A stretch of DNA of 64,000 nucleotides from NCBI RefSeq assembly GCF_000306785.1, contig NC_017955.1, forward strand, positions 4,588,001 through 4,652,000, in the 5' to 3' direction. Position 1 is the first letter of the stretch. The number at the start of each line of letters is the position of its first letter. Both the position numbers and the translations under genes were made by a program. Under the pieces are notes generated by a model, which saw nothing but the letters and a program-made list of their open reading frames with translations, had not been told where the DNA came from and searched no databases. Of the stretch, positions 1-8,361 are shown piece by piece. The DNA is from Modestobacter italicus. GTDB lineage: Bacteria > Actinomycetota > Actinomycetes > Mycobacteriales > Geodermatophilaceae.

Positions 1-65
1 ACGTCGATCCGCGACCGCCACGACCCGGGCATCTCCGGCCCGGGTGCCGTCGCCGTCGTCTCCAT
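1..65 (-). CDS. 5' end of an unknown, probably LexA-regulated gene (partial)
   Basis: An open frame starts with ATG at 65 and runs leftward off the window; only about 21 codons are visible, beginning [20 protein letters not shown]. Almost every third codon position is G or C, as in the other genes here, whereas the plus-strand frames over the same bases are less regular. A -10 box TATGTT (77-72) sits six bases before the ATG, so the mRNA is probably leaderless, and a perfect SOS-type palindrome overlaps that box. The product cannot be named from 21 residues. The operator suggests a DNA-damage role (inference). Confidence 0.55.
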   Translation of the reverse strand, partial: METTATAPGPEMPGSWRSRID

Positions 66-69
66 GGGC

Positions 70-83
70 CGAACATACGTTCG
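70..83. promoter_or_regulatory. LexA (SOS) box overlapping a -10 element
   Basis: CGAAC-ATAC-GTTCG is a perfect inverted repeat matching the actinobacterial LexA operator core GAAC-N4-GTTC. On the minus strand it contains TATGTT, six bases before the ATG at 65, so bound LexA would cover the -10. The plus-strand gene at 187 starts 103 bases away and is less likely to be the target. Confidence 0.7.
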
Positions 84-186
84 GGGTACGACAGTTCTGG
101 CTGGGTCGACGTGCTGCATGCAGCGGGCGGACGGGGTAGTACGGAGGAGGACATCCGACGGAGAGCACCAGAAGGAGCACGACGAC

Positions 187-1653
187 GTGACCACCACCCA
201 GGCTCCCTCCACCGAGCACCCCAAGACCGCCAGCGACGCGGGCGCGCGCCCGTACGCGACGGTCAACCCCTACACCGGCCAGACCGAGCAGGAGTTCCCC
301 TTCCTGGAGACCAGCGAGGTCGACGGCGTGGTCGAGAAGGCGCACACCGCCTTCCTCGACTGGCGCCGGCGGACGGTCGAGGAGCGCGCCGCGGTCGTCA
401 AGAAGGCCGCCGAGCTGATGCTCGAGCGCACCGACGAGTTCGCCGCGCTGATCACCAAGGAGATGGGCAAGCGGATCCAGGAGGCCGCCGGCGAGGTGCA
501 GCTGGCCGCCAGCATCCTGAACTACTACGCCGACAACGGCCCGCGCTTCCTCGAGCCCAAGCCGATCGACGTGATGGCCGGCGAGGCCGTCGTGGTCAAC
601 GAGCCGATCGGCGTCATCCTGGCGATCGAGCCGTGGAACTACCCGCTCTACCAGGTGGTCCGCGTCGCCGGGCCGAACCTGACCCTCGGCAACACCATCC
701 TGCTCAAGCACGCGGAGAACAACCCGCAGTGCGCGCTGGCCCTGGAGAAGCTGTTCCGCGACGCGGGGGCACCCGAGGGCGTCTACACCAACCTGTTCCT
801 GCGGATCGCCGACGTCGAGCAGGTCATCGCGCACAAGGCGGTGCAGGGGGTGACCCTCACCGGCAGCGAGCGGGCCGGCAGCAGCGTCGCGCAGCTGGCC
901 GGCAAGCACCTGAAGAAGTCGGTGCTCGAGCTCGGCGGCAGCGACCCGTTCATCGTGCTCGACGCCCCCGACGTCGGCCGCACGGTCAAGGCCGCGACGA
1001 TGGCGCGGATGGCCAACACCGGCCAAGCGTGCATCGCCGCCAAGCGGATCATCGTGCTCGACGAGGTCTTCGACGACGTCGTGGGCGGGCTGAAGCAGGC
1101 GTTCTCCACCTTCACCCCCGGCGACCCGGCCGACCCGTCGACGACGCTCGGCCCGCTGTCCACCGAGCGCGCCGCGGCGGACCTGGCCGCGCAGATCCAG
1201 GACGCCGTCGACAAGGGCGCCACCGTGCTGGCCGGCGGTGGCCGCCCCGAGCACGACGGGGCCTTCGTCAACGCGACCCTGCTCACCGACGTCACGCCGG
1301 ACATGCGCGCCTACCACGAGGAGCTGTTCGGGCCGGCCGCGGTGATCTACCGGGTCGCCGACGAGGAGGAGGCCATCGCGCTGGCCAACGACAGCGACTT
1401 CGGGCTCAGCGCCGCGGTGTACAGCGGCGACACCGAGCGGGCCCGCTCGGTCGCCGACCGGCTGGAGTCCGGCATGGTGTGGATCAACCAGCCCTCCGGC
1501 TCCTCCCCCGAGCTTCCCTTCGGTGGCGTGAAGCGCTCCGGCTACGGCCGGGAGCTCTCCGAGCTGGGCATGTTCGAGTTCGCCAACCGGCGGCTGGTGC
1601 GCACCATGCCGGCCAAGAAGCAGGCCCAGCCGGCCCAGCACACCGGCGGCTGA
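187..1653 (+). CDS. NAD(P)-dependent succinate-semialdehyde dehydrogenase family protein
   Basis: A 488-residue aldehyde dehydrogenase. The catalytic pair is visible as the Glu in ELGGSDPF and the Cys in [11 protein letters not shown], and the cofactor-binding region includes [12 protein letters not shown] and TLTGSERAG. Length and motifs best fit the GabD1/YneI-type succinate-semialdehyde dehydrogenases, which oxidise succinate semialdehyde to succinate in the cytosol; other aldehydes are possible. I place the start at GTG 187 because AAGGAG lies nine bases upstream (172-177). The longer frame from 64 would begin with a low-complexity, Arg-rich stretch lacking family similarity. A strong hairpin follows the stop, so the gene is probably monocistronic. 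Confidence 0.85.
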   Translation: MTTTQAPSTEHPKTASDAGARPYATVNPYTGQTEQEFPFLETSEVDGVVEKAHTAFLDWRRRTVEERAAVVKKAAELMLERTDEFAALITKEMGKRIQEAAGEVQLAASILNYYADNGPRFLEPKPIDVMAGEAVVVNEPIGVILAIEPWNYPLYQVVRVAGPNLTLGNTILLKHAENNPQCALALEKLFRDAGAPEGVYTNLFLRIADVEQVIAHKAVQGVTLTGSERAGSSVAQLAGKHLKKSVLELGGSDPFIVLDAPDVGRTVKAATMARMANTGQACIAAKRIIVLDEVFDDVVGGLKQAFSTFTPGDPADPSTTLGPLSTERAAADLAAQIQDAVDKGATVLAGGGRPEHDGAFVNATLLTDVTPDMRAYHEELFGPAAVIYRVADEEEAIALANDSDFGLSAAVYSGDTERARSVADRLESGMVWINQPSGSSPELPFGGVKRSGYGRELSELGMFEFANRRLVRTMPAKKQAQPAQHTGG

Positions 1654-1661
1654 CGGTCCCG

Positions 1662-1692
1662 GCTCCGGGCGCTGTGCGGCAGCGCCCGGAGC
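1662..1692 (+). terminator. Hairpin terminator after the aldehyde dehydrogenase
   Basis: A perfect 13-bp stem GCTCCGGGCGCTG/CAGCGCCCGGAGC with a five-base loop begins eight bases after the stop. It has no T-tract, as is usual in high-GC actinobacteria. Confidence 0.75.
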
Positions 1693-1709
1693 TGCCATCC
1701 TCTCCGGCC

Positions 1710-2165
1710 ATGAGGTTCACGACGACCATCGAGCTGCACGGGAAGACCGCGACCGGCATGGCGGTGCCGCCGGAGGTCGTCGAGGCGCTGGGCGGCGGCA
1801 AGAAGCCGGCGGTCACCGTCACCGTGGGCGGGCACACCTACCGGACGTCGATCGGCAGCATGGGCGGTCGCTCGCTGATCCCGCTGAGCGCGGAGCGGCG
1901 GGCGGCCGCCGGGGTCACCGCCGGCGACGAGGTCGAGGTGGACATCGAGCTCGACGACCAGCCGCGGGAGGTCGAGGTGCCGGCCGACCTGGCGGCGGCG
2001 CTGGACGCCGAGCCCGCGGCCCGCGCGCGGTTCGAGGCGTCGTCGTACAGCGCCCAGCTGCGGCACGTGCTCGCCGTCGAGGGCGCCAAGGCCGAGGCGA
2101 CCCGGCAGCGGCGGGTCGCAGCCGCCGTCGCCGCGTTGGCCGAGGAGGCCAGCAGGGCAGGATGA
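1710..2165 (+). CDS. DUF1905 / YdeI-OmpD-associated family protein
   Basis: A 151-residue cytosolic protein. The N-terminal two-thirds (about residues 2-85) form a small beta-barrel-like DUF1905 domain with the family's AVTVTVGGHTYRTSI stretch. The C-terminal 60 residues resemble the YdeI/OmpD-associated helical region (DLAAALDAEPAARARFE followed by Arg-rich helices). No biochemical role is established for the family. The ATG at 1710 comes right after the upstream terminator, and the stop overlaps the aroA start in an ATGA junction, so the two are probably co-transcribed. Confidence 0.75.
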   Translation: MRFTTTIELHGKTATGMAVPPEVVEALGGGKKPAVTVTVGGHTYRTSIGSMGGRSLIPLSAERRAAAGVTAGDEVEVDIELDDQPREVEVPADLAAALDAEPAARARFEASSYSAQLRHVLAVEGAKAEATRQRRVAAAVAALAEEASRAG

Positions 2166-3451
2166 CCGGCATGGTCGAGGTCTGGGCGACACCTGCCCGC
2201 AGCACGCCGGTCGACGCCGTCGTCACGCTGCCCGGCTCCAAGTCGATCACCGCCCGCGCGCTGGTGCTGGCCGCGGTGGCCGAGGGTCCCAGCCGGCTGG
2301 TCCGGCCGCTGCGCGCCCGGGACACCGACCTCATGGCCGCGGGGCTGCGCGCCCTCGGCGTCGGGATCACCGAGGACGGCGACGACTGGCTGGTCGCACC
2401 CGGCGAGCTGCGGGGGCCGGCCGAGGTCGACGCCGGCCTGGCCGGGACCGTGCTCCGGTTCCTGCCGCCGGTCGCCGCCCTGGCCACCGGCCCGGTCCGG
2501 CTGGACGGCGACGCCCGGCTGCGCGAGCGGCCCAACGCCGGCCTCATCGCCGGGCTCCGCGCCGCCGGGGTGGAGGTCGACGACGGCGGGCGTGGCCGGG
2601 CGCCGTTCACCGTGCACGGCACCGGTTCGGTCCGCGGCGGAGCGGTCACCGTGGACGCCAGCGAGTCCAGCCAGGTGGTCTCCGGGCTGCTGCTGGCCGC
2701 CGCCCGCTTCGACGAGGGGCTGGACCTCGCGCTGGCCGGCACCGTGCCCTCGATGCCGCACGTGGAGATGACGGTCCGCGCGCTCACCGAGCACGGCGTC
2801 ACCGTCGTCCCGACCGAGCGCGGGTGGCGGGTCTCCCCCGGCCCGGTCGCCGCGGTGGACCGGGTCGTCGAACCCGACCTGTCCAACGCGGCCCCGTTCC
2901 TCGCCGCGGCACTGGTGACCGGTGGTCGGGTGAGCGTGCGCGACTGGCCGACCGACACGACCCAGCCCGGAGCCCACCTGGACCGGCTGCTCACCGCGAT
3001 GGGCGCCCAGGTGGTCCGCACCTCCGACGGGCTGCAGGTCGTCGGCGGCACCCGGATCGCCCCGCTCGAGGCCGACCTGGGCGAGGTCGGCGAGCTGACC
3101 CCGGTGCTGGCCGCGCTGTGCGCGCTGGCCGACGGCACGTCCCGGCTGACCGGCATCGCGCACCTGCGCGGGCACGAGACCGACCGGCTGCAGGCCCTCG
3201 ACGAGGTGCTGACCGCCGTCGGCGCGCGCGTGCAGCAGCTGCCCGACGGGCTGGTGATCACGCCCGGTCCGCGCCGCCCGGCCCGGCTGGACTCCTACGC
3301 CGACCACCGGATGGTGCACGCCGCGGCGCTGCTGGGGCTGGCCGTCGACGGCGTCGAGGTCACCGACCCGGGCGCGGTGACCAAGACGCTGCCGGACTTC
3401 CGCGAGCGCTGGGCGGGGCTGCTCGGCGAGCCGGTGGAGGTGCCCGCGTGA
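2162..3451 (+). CDS. aroA: 3-phosphoshikimate 1-carboxyvinyltransferase (EPSP synthase)
   Basis: A 429-residue enzyme that transfers the enolpyruvyl group of PEP to shikimate-3-phosphate, the sixth shikimate-pathway step. The substrate-binding LPGSKSITARAL is near residue 24, LAGTVLRFLPPVA near 95, the RERPNAGL loop near 120, the central SSQVVSGLLLAA, and the C-terminal YADHRMVHAAALLGL plus DPGAVTKTLPDF region are all intact. The start ATG (2162) overlaps the previous stop; a second ATG three codons later (2171) is possible. The stop overlaps the GTG of rsgA. The aroA-rsgA pairing also occurs in mycobacteria. Confidence 0.96.
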   Translation: MTGMVEVWATPARSTPVDAVVTLPGSKSITARALVLAAVAEGPSRLVRPLRARDTDLMAAGLRALGVGITEDGDDWLVAPGELRGPAEVDAGLAGTVLRFLPPVAALATGPVRLDGDARLRERPNAGLIAGLRAAGVEVDDGGRGRAPFTVHGTGSVRGGAVTVDASESSQVVSGLLLAAARFDEGLDLALAGTVPSMPHVEMTVRALTEHGVTVVPTERGWRVSPGPVAAVDRVVEPDLSNAAPFLAAALVTGGRVSVRDWPTDTTQPGAHLDRLLTAMGAQVVRTSDGLQVVGGTRIAPLEADLGEVGELTPVLAALCALADGTSRLTGIAHLRGHETDRLQALDEVLTAVGARVQQLPDGLVITPGPRRPARLDSYADHRMVHAAALLGLAVDGVEVTDPGAVTKTLPDFRERWAGLLGEPVEVPA

Positions 3452-4464
3452 GCCGCAGGATGGACAGCCGCTCCGACGAGGACGACGTCCGGGTCCGGGC
3501 GTCCCGGCACGGCTCCCGCCCGCGGACCCGCACCCGGCCCGCGCACGACGAGGCGGTGCCCGGCCTGGTCATCGCCGTGGACCGCGGCCGGATGACCGTG
3601 CGGGTCGAGGGCCCCGACGGCGCCCCCGTCGACGTCACCACGATGCGCGCCCGCGAGCTCGGCAAGCACGGCGTGGTCGTGGGGGACCGGGTCCGGGTGG
3701 TCGGCGACACCACCGGGCGCACCGACAGCCTGGCCCGGATCGTCACCATCGCCGACCGGGTCACCTCCCTGCGCCGGACCGCCGACGACACCGACCCGAC
3801 CGAGCGGATCGTGGTCGCCAACGCCGACCTGCTCGTCGTCGTCACCTCCGTGGCCGACCCCGACCCGGCGCTGGGGTTCCTGGACCGTTGCCTGGTCGCG
3901 GCCTACGCCGGTGGGCTGGCGCCGCTGCTGTGCCTGACCAAGACCGACCTGGCCAGCCCGCAGCCGCTGCTGGACCGCTACGCCGGCCTGGAGGTGCAGG
4001 CGGTCCCGATGTCGCGGGAGGCGTCGCTGGACGACCTGCTGGAGCACCTGCGGGACCGGATGAGCGTGCTGGTCGGCCAGTCCGGCGTCGGCAAGTCCAC
4101 CCTGGTCAACCGGCTGGTGCCCGACGCCTTCCGGGCCACCGGCGACGTGAGCAAGATCGGCAAGGGCCGGCACACGTCGTCCTCGGTGGTGCTGCTCGAC
4201 CTCCCCGGCGGCGGCACGGTCATCGACACCCCGGGGATCCGCTCGCTGGGCCTGGCGCACGTGACGCCGTCGGACGTGCTAGCCGCCTTCGACGACCTCG
4301 CCGAGGCCGCCGTCGACTGCCCGCCGCTGTGCGGGCACACCGCGGTCGACCCGGGCTGCGCGCTGGACGCCTGGGCTGCCGGCGGCCCGCCGGCCCGCCG
4401 GGAGCGGCTGGCCAGCTTCCGCCGGCTGATCGCCGCCGTCGGCCAGCTCGGCCCGGGCCACTGA
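3448..4464 (+). CDS. rsgA: Ribosome small-subunit maturation GTPase RsgA
   Basis: A 338-residue circularly permuted GTPase that assists late 30S maturation. Domains in order: a basic N-terminal tail, an OB fold (about 35-105), the permuted G domain with G4 TKTD before G1 GQSGVGKST and G3 DTPGIR, and a C-terminal zinc knuckle CPPLCGHTAVDPGC. The start is GTG 3448 in a GTGA overlap with the aroA stop; a downstream ATG (3460) would lose only four residues. Everything needed for activity is visible. Confidence 0.95.
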   Translation: MSRRMDSRSDEDDVRVRASRHGSRPRTRTRPAHDEAVPGLVIAVDRGRMTVRVEGPDGAPVDVTTMRARELGKHGVVVGDRVRVVGDTTGRTDSLARIVTIADRVTSLRRTADDTDPTERIVVANADLLVVVTSVADPDPALGFLDRCLVAAYAGGLAPLLCLTKTDLASPQPLLDRYAGLEVQAVPMSREASLDDLLEHLRDRMSVLVGQSGVGKSTLVNRLVPDAFRATGDVSKIGKGRHTSSSVVLLDLPGGGTVIDTPGIRSLGLAHVTPSDVLAAFDDLAEAAVDCPPLCGHTAVDPGCALDAWAAGGPPARRERLASFRRLIAAVGQLGPGH

Positions 4465-4480
4465 CGAAGGACCCCCTCTC
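4465..4480 (+). repeat. Copy of a short dispersed GAAGGACCCC element after a stop codon
   Basis: CGAAGGACCCC follows the rsgA stop directly. The same word directly follows the moeZ stop (minus strand, 56657-56666) and occurs between DUF2795 and hisN (minus strand, 5348-5357). All are intergenic and next to hairpins, which suggests a family-specific terminator-like repeat. Confidence 0.5.
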
Positions 4481-4524
4481 CCCCCACCACTCGCGAGCTC
4501 GCGGCGGGCCCCTGAGAGCGGGCC

Positions 4525-5061
4525 TCAGACCTCGACGTAGCCGCCGGAACGCCAGTAGACGCCGGCCTGCCGGGTCAGGAACCCCTCGTCGACCAGGTAC
4601 CGGCGCAGCGCGGCGACGTCGGGGTGCCACGCGGCCAGCAGGGCGTTGACCTCGCGCTCGGGGTAGCGCACGCCGGGCTCGAAGACGTGCACCAGGTGCG
4701 CCAGCACCACCAGCCGCTTGCTGTGCTGCGCCGGGATGCTGACCAGCCGGCCGTCCCGCACGAAGGTCTGCAGCACGGCGTCCTCGGCCGGGTCCGCCGA
4801 CATCCGGGGCGGCGGTGGCGCCTGGGCGGCCGCGGTGCGGGCAGCCTCGGCGAAGCGCTCGGTGTGCAGCGCCAGGGTGTGCCCGTCACGGTGCACCAGG
4901 CCGGCCCGGGCCAGCCGGCGGGCGGCGAGGGCGACGTCCTTGAGCGACAGGCCCGAGGCCTCCGCGACCTCCTCGATCGTCCCGGCGCCGAGGGCCAGCG
5001 CCGCGACGACCCGCAGCCGCGCCGGGTCGGCGAGCAACCCGACGATCGTCCCGGCCTCCAT
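4525..5061 (-). CDS. ArsR-like HTH regulator with DUF2087 domain
   Basis: A 178-residue putative DNA-binding protein. Residues 1-65 look like a winged helix-turn-helix (LLADPARLRVVAALALG, then LSLKDVALAARRLARAGLV). The C-terminal half is a DUF2087 domain, recognisable from the IPAQHSKRLVVLAHLVHVFEPG and EREVNALLAAWHPDVAALRRYLVDEGFL stretches. Family members are transcription regulators of unknown ligand. The only good in-frame start is ATG 5061. It is divergent from the DUF2795 gene 63 bases away and convergent with rsgA. Confidence 0.8.
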   Translation of the reverse strand: MEAGTIVGLLADPARLRVVAALALGAGTIEEVAEASGLSLKDVALAARRLARAGLVHRDGHTLALHTERFAEAARTAAAQAPPPPRMSADPAEDAVLQTFVRDGRLVSIPAQHSKRLVVLAHLVHVFEPGVRYPEREVNALLAAWHPDVAALRRYLVDEGFLTRQAGVYWRSGGYVEV

Positions 5062-5124
5062 GCCGTCGACGGTAACTGCGCCGGTCCACGCGTCGCCGCC
5101 GGGCCCGCGGGGTAGGTCCGGGTC

Positions 5125-5307
5125 ATGGTGAGCCCGATCGACATCCAGAAGGCCCTCGGCGGCATCGACTACCCGGCGAAGAAGGAGGACATCGTCAAGC
5201 ACGCGCAGGAGCACGGCGGCGGGGACGACGTCATCAAGGCCCTCCAGGGCATCGACGACCGGGAGTACGACGGCCCCAGCGGCGTCAGCGAGTCCGTCTT
5301 CACGTGA
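5125..5307 (+). CDS. DUF2795 domain small protein
   Basis: A 60-residue soluble protein with the DUF2795 pattern: DIQKALGGIDYPAKKEDIVKHA, then a Gly-Asp turn and VIKALQGIDDREYDGPSGVSE. The fold is a short helical, winged-helix-like domain common in actinobacteria; its function is unknown. TAGGTC six bases before the ATG is a weak -10 candidate for a leaderless mRNA. A hairpin follows. Confidence 0.8.
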   Translation: MVSPIDIQKALGGIDYPAKKEDIVKHAQEHGGGDDVIKALQGIDDREYDGPSGVSESVFT

Positions 5308-5322
5308 CCAGGGGCCCCGCCT

Positions 5323-5344
5323 GCCCCCGTGACAGCACGGGGGC
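5323..5344 (+). terminator. Hairpin terminator after the DUF2795 gene
   Basis: GCCCCCGTG/CACGGGGGC forms a 9-bp stem with an ACAG loop, 16 bases after the stop. The downstream arm runs into a minus-strand copy of the GAAGGACCCC element (5348-5357). Confidence 0.6.
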
Positions 5345-5360
5345 CAGGGGGTCCTTCCAC

Positions 5361-5366
5361 TAGGTT
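5361..5366 (+). promoter_or_regulatory. -10 box TAGGTT for hisN (leaderless)
   Basis: TAGGTT lies eight bases before the ATG at 5375, so transcription would begin at or within two bases of the start codon. No Shine-Dalgarno sequence precedes this ATG. Confidence 0.5.
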
Positions 5367-5374
5367 CGGGCCTC

Positions 5375-6193
5375 ATGACGTCGGGGCAGCGGGGCTACAA
5401 CGAGGACATGCGGCTGGCGCACGTGCTGGCCGACCAGGCCGACGCGCTCAGCCTGGACCGGTTCCGCGCCCAGGACCTGGTGATCGACACCAAGCCCGAC
5501 CTGACGCCGGTCACCGACGCCGACCGGGCCGTCGAGGAGCAGCTGCGCAGCACGCTGGCCCGGGCCCGCACCCGCGACGCGGTGATCGGCGAGGAGTTCG
5601 GCAGCACCGGTCGCGGTGACCGGCGCTGGGTGATCGACCCGATCGACGGCACCAAGAACTTCGTCCGCGGGGTGCCGGTCTGGGCGACGCTGATCGCGCT
5701 GCTCGACGGCGACGTCCCGGTGGTCGGGCTGGTGTCCGCCCCGGCGCTGCACCGCCGGTGGTGGGCCGCGGCCGGCACCGGCGCGTGGACGGGGCGCCGG
5801 CTGGAGAACGCCACCCGCTGCACGGTGTCGCAGGTGTCCACGCTGGCCGACGCGAGCCTGTCCTACTCCAGCCTCTCCGGCTGGGAGGAGCAGGGCCGGC
5901 TCGACGCCTTCCTCGACCTCACCCGGACGGTCTGGCGGACCCGGGCGTACGGCGACTTCTGGAGCTACATGATGGTCGCCGAGGGTGCGGTCGACGTTGC
6001 CTGCGAGCCCGAGGTGTCGCTGTGGGACCTCGCGGCGCTGGACGTCATCGTCCGGGAGGCCGGTGGCACCTTCACCGACCTGGCGGGCACGCCGGGGCCG
6101 GCCGGCGGCAGCGCCGTGGCCAGCAACGGCGCGCTGCACCCCGACGTGCTGACGGCGCTCGCCCCGGGAGCGGGACGAGCGCCGTCGCGGTGA
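5375..6193 (+). CDS. hisN: Histidinol-phosphatase, inositol monophosphatase family
   Basis: A 272-residue Mg2+-dependent phosphatase. The metal-binding motifs are GEEFG (72-76), DPIDGTKN (88-95) and, near the C-terminus, [15 protein letters not shown]. This family provides histidinol-phosphate phosphatase (histidine pathway) in actinobacteria; a generic inositol-phosphatase role is the alternative. ATG 5375 is preferred because of the -10 box eight bases upstream; ATG 5408, with a weak GAGG before it, would remove 11 residues. No other his gene is nearby. Confidence 0.85.
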   Translation: MTSGQRGYNEDMRLAHVLADQADALSLDRFRAQDLVIDTKPDLTPVTDADRAVEEQLRSTLARARTRDAVIGEEFGSTGRGDRRWVIDPIDGTKNFVRGVPVWATLIALLDGDVPVVGLVSAPALHRRWWAAAGTGAWTGRRLENATRCTVSQVSTLADASLSYSSLSGWEEQGRLDAFLDLTRTVWRTRAYGDFWSYMMVAEGAVDVACEPEVSLWDLAALDVIVREAGGTFTDLAGTPGPAGGSAVASNGALHPDVLTALAPGAGRAPSR

Positions 6194-6203
6194 GGCCGGC
6201 GGG

Positions 6204-6395
6204 TCAGCGGACGGGGCCGGTGCCCGTCCCGTTGCCGCCGCGGCCACCCTGGATCCGGCGGCGGACGTCGTCGATCTTCGCCCGGTTCTTCGGGTCCTTG
6301 GCCAGCTCCTGGGCCTTGTCCGTGGCCTGACGGATGACCTGCTTGCCCTTCGGGCTGTTCGCGAACTGCACGACCTTGTTGAACAGCGACGCCAT
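6204..6395 (-). CDS. Small conserved actinobacterial protein, unknown function
   Basis: A 63-residue basic, helical protein that starts MASLFNKVVQFANSPKGKQ, continues with KAQELAKDPKNRAKIDDVRRR and ends in a Gly-rich tail. I recall similar short proteins in many actinobacteria, but none with a known role. It has no signal peptide or membrane segment. GAGGGGG about eight bases before ATG 6395 supports the start. It is convergent with hisN (10 bases apart). Confidence 0.7.
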   Translation of the reverse strand: MASLFNKVVQFANSPKGKQVIRQATDKAQELAKDPKNRAKIDDVRRRIQGGRGGNGTGTGPVR

Positions 6396-6490
6396 GACGC
6401 GCCCACCCCCTCGTGTCCCCGGGAGCCCGTGCCGGGCTCGCTCGTCCGGACAACGGTGACAGCAGCCGGGTCGTTCCGCGCGGTGAGCGC

Positions 6491-7879
6491 TCAGCGCACC
6501 GCCGCCGACCACCGGGCCCGCAGGTCCGCGGCCGCACCGGGACCGTGCGGCTCCACCACGGCGTCCGCGCCGCGCTGCGGCACGACCTCCAGCCCGACGC
6601 CGCGGGCGGCCAGCACCGCCGCCCCGGCCGCCGAGGCGCTGCGCACCTGCACGTGCTGCACCGGGCGGTCCAGCACGTCGGCCAGCACCCGCTGCACCGC
6701 CGGCTCCCGCGCGCCGCCACCGGTCAGCACGACCAGCTCCCCGGCCACCGGGCCGAGCAGGTCCAGCGCGGCCGCGACCGCGCAGGCGACCCCCTCCACC
6801 GCGGCCCGGGCCAGGTCGGCCCGGGTGGTGTCCGCGGACAGGCCGGTCCAGCCGCCGCGGGCGTCGGGTGCGGCGACGCCGCCGCGCTCACCGGTCAGGA
6901 ACGGGGAGAACACCACCCCGCCGGCGCCGGCCGGGGAGGTCGCCAGGCTGCCGGCGAAGGCCGCCCAGTCCATGCCCAGCACCTCCCGGACCCAGTCCCA
7001 GGCCGTCCCGGCGTTCTGCAGCGCGGCCATCGCGTACCAGCCCGCCTCGGCGTCGGCGTAGCAGTGCACGACCGGGTCGGCCGCCGGCGCCGCCGGCACG
7101 CCCGGGCGGATCAGCTGGGCCCCGGACCCGAGGTTGACCTGCACCCCGTCGCGGGTGCCGGCCGCGAGCAGCGCCAGCGGGGTGTCCGCGCCGCCCACCA
7201 CGACCGGCACCGACCCGCCGAGCAGCTCCGCCGTCCCCACCACGGCGGAGCCCGGCCGCACCGCCGGGAGGAGGCCGGGGTCGATCCCGGCGGCGGCGGT
7301 CGCGGCCGCCGACCAGCCGTCGGCCGGCACGTCCCACAGCAGGGTGGCCGAGGCGTCGCTGCGGTCGGTCACCGCCGGGTCGGCGCCGGGGAGCAGCGTG
7401 GCGCGGAGGGCGTCCTTCGGCAGCAGCACGGACGCTGCCCTGGCCAGCAGTCGCGGCTCGTGGACGGCCAGCCAGGCCAGCAGCGGGCCGGTCATCCCGG
7501 CGGCCAGCGGGTTGGCCAGCGCCGCGCGGTCCGGCTCGGCGAGCCGGCGCCAGCGGTCGAGCTCGCCGGCGGCGCGGCGGTCGGGCCACAGCACCGCCGG
7601 GGCCAGCGCGCTGCCGGCGGCGTCGACGAGCACCGCGCCGTGCATCTGCCCGGACAGCCCGAGGGCCGCGACCGGGCGGCCCGCCAGCCGGCCGGCGAGC
7701 GCGGCCAGGGCGTCGTCCAGCGCGGCCCGCCAGACGGCGACGTCGGTCTGCGCCCACCCCGGCTGCGGCCGGTCGACCGGGTAGCCGGCCTCGCTCTCGG
7801 CCACCACGGCGCCGTCCGGGTCGAGCGCGGCGAGCTTCAGCCCGCTGGTGCCGAGGTCGACCCCGACGACGACGGTCAC
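6491..7879 (-). CDS. xylB: Xylulokinase (FGGY carbohydrate kinase)
   Basis: A 462-residue kinase that phosphorylates D-xylulose to xylulose-5-phosphate, feeding the pentose phosphate pathway. The N-terminal phosphate-binding GVDLGTSGLKLAAL, the sugar-binding GLSGQMHGAVL (xylulokinases typically have this QMHG) and the C-terminal VVLTGGGAREPAVQRVLADVL ATPase motif are present. The GTG start (7879) overlaps the previous gene's stop (GTGA). It is the last gene of a leftward operon with an XdhC-like protein and an aldo-keto reductase. Another ketose is possible as substrate. Confidence 0.88.
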   Translation of the reverse strand: MTVVVGVDLGTSGLKLAALDPDGAVVAESEAGYPVDRPQPGWAQTDVAVWRAALDDALAALAGRLAGRPVAALGLSGQMHGAVLVDAAGSALAPAVLWPDRRAAGELDRWRRLAEPDRAALANPLAAGMTGPLLAWLAVHEPRLLARAASVLLPKDALRATLLPGADPAVTDRSDASATLLWDVPADGWSAAATAAAGIDPGLLPAVRPGSAVVGTAELLGGSVPVVVGGADTPLALLAAGTRDGVQVNLGSGAQLIRPGVPAAPAADPVVHCYADAEAGWYAMAALQNAGTAWDWVREVLGMDWAAFAGSLATSPAGAGGVVFSPFLTGERGGVAAPDARGGWTGLSADTTRADLARAAVEGVACAVAAALDLLGPVAGELVVLTGGGAREPAVQRVLADVLDRPVQHVQVRSASAAGAAVLAARGVGLEVVPQRGADAVVEPHGPGAAADLRARWSAAVR

Positions 7880-8361
7880 CGGTGGGCGAAGCCGCCGGAC
7901 CGGCCGTTGCGGTCGGCGAGGAGCCCGGCGAGCGTCGACACCGCGATCTCCGCGGGCGTCCGGGAGCCGATGTCCAGCCCGATCGGCCGGTGCACCCGGG
8001 CGACGTCGTCCGGGCCGACCCCGAGCGCGGCGAGCGCGGCCACGTGCGGGCCCTCGTGCCGCGGGTTGCCCATGATGCCGACCCAGCGGACCGGGCGGGC
8101 CAGCGCGTCCCGCAGGTGCACGCCGAGGTCGTCCCGGTGGTGGTCGGTGACCACGACGTCGGCGGCCTCGAGGTCGGGCTCGCCGTCCAGCTCGCTCAGC
8201 GCACCGACGGCCTCCTCCGCCCAGGCAGCCGAGTTCCGCAGCCCCGGGTCGGGCTCGACGAGCGCCACCCGGTAGCCCAGCTGGGTGGCCATCCCGGCCA
8301 TCGCCGCGGCGACCGGCGAGGCGTAGACGAGCACCAGCACGCGCGGGGCTGCGGCGGTCAT
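7876..8361 (-). CDS. XdhC C-terminal (Rossmann) domain protein
   Basis: A 161-residue protein made only of the nucleotide-binding half of XdhC/CoxI family proteins: [20 protein letters not shown] at the N-terminus, [23 protein letters not shown] in the middle and [29 protein letters not shown] at the end. Full XdhC proteins insert sulfurated molybdenum cofactor into xanthine dehydrogenase; the N-terminal XdhC_CoxI domain is absent and no molybdoenzyme is nearby. Overlaps on both sides (ATGA with the aldo-keto reductase, GTGA with xylB) show one operon. Its job with sugar enzymes is unclear. Confidence 0.8.
   Translation of the reverse strand: MTAAAPRVLVLVYASPVAAAMAGMATQLGYRVALVEPDPGLRNSAAWAEEAVGALSELDGEPDLEAADVVVTDHHRDDLGVHLRDALARPVRWVGIMGNPRHEGPHVAALAALGVGPDDVARVHRPIGLDIGSRTPAEIAVSTLAGLLADRNGRSGGFAHR

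Noticed and set aside
1838-3319. Long minus-strand open frame opposite aroA (493 codons)
   Set aside because: It has no family motifs, has a repetitive Gly/Arg/Gln composition, and lies fully opposite an intact aroA; long antisense frames are normal at this GC content.
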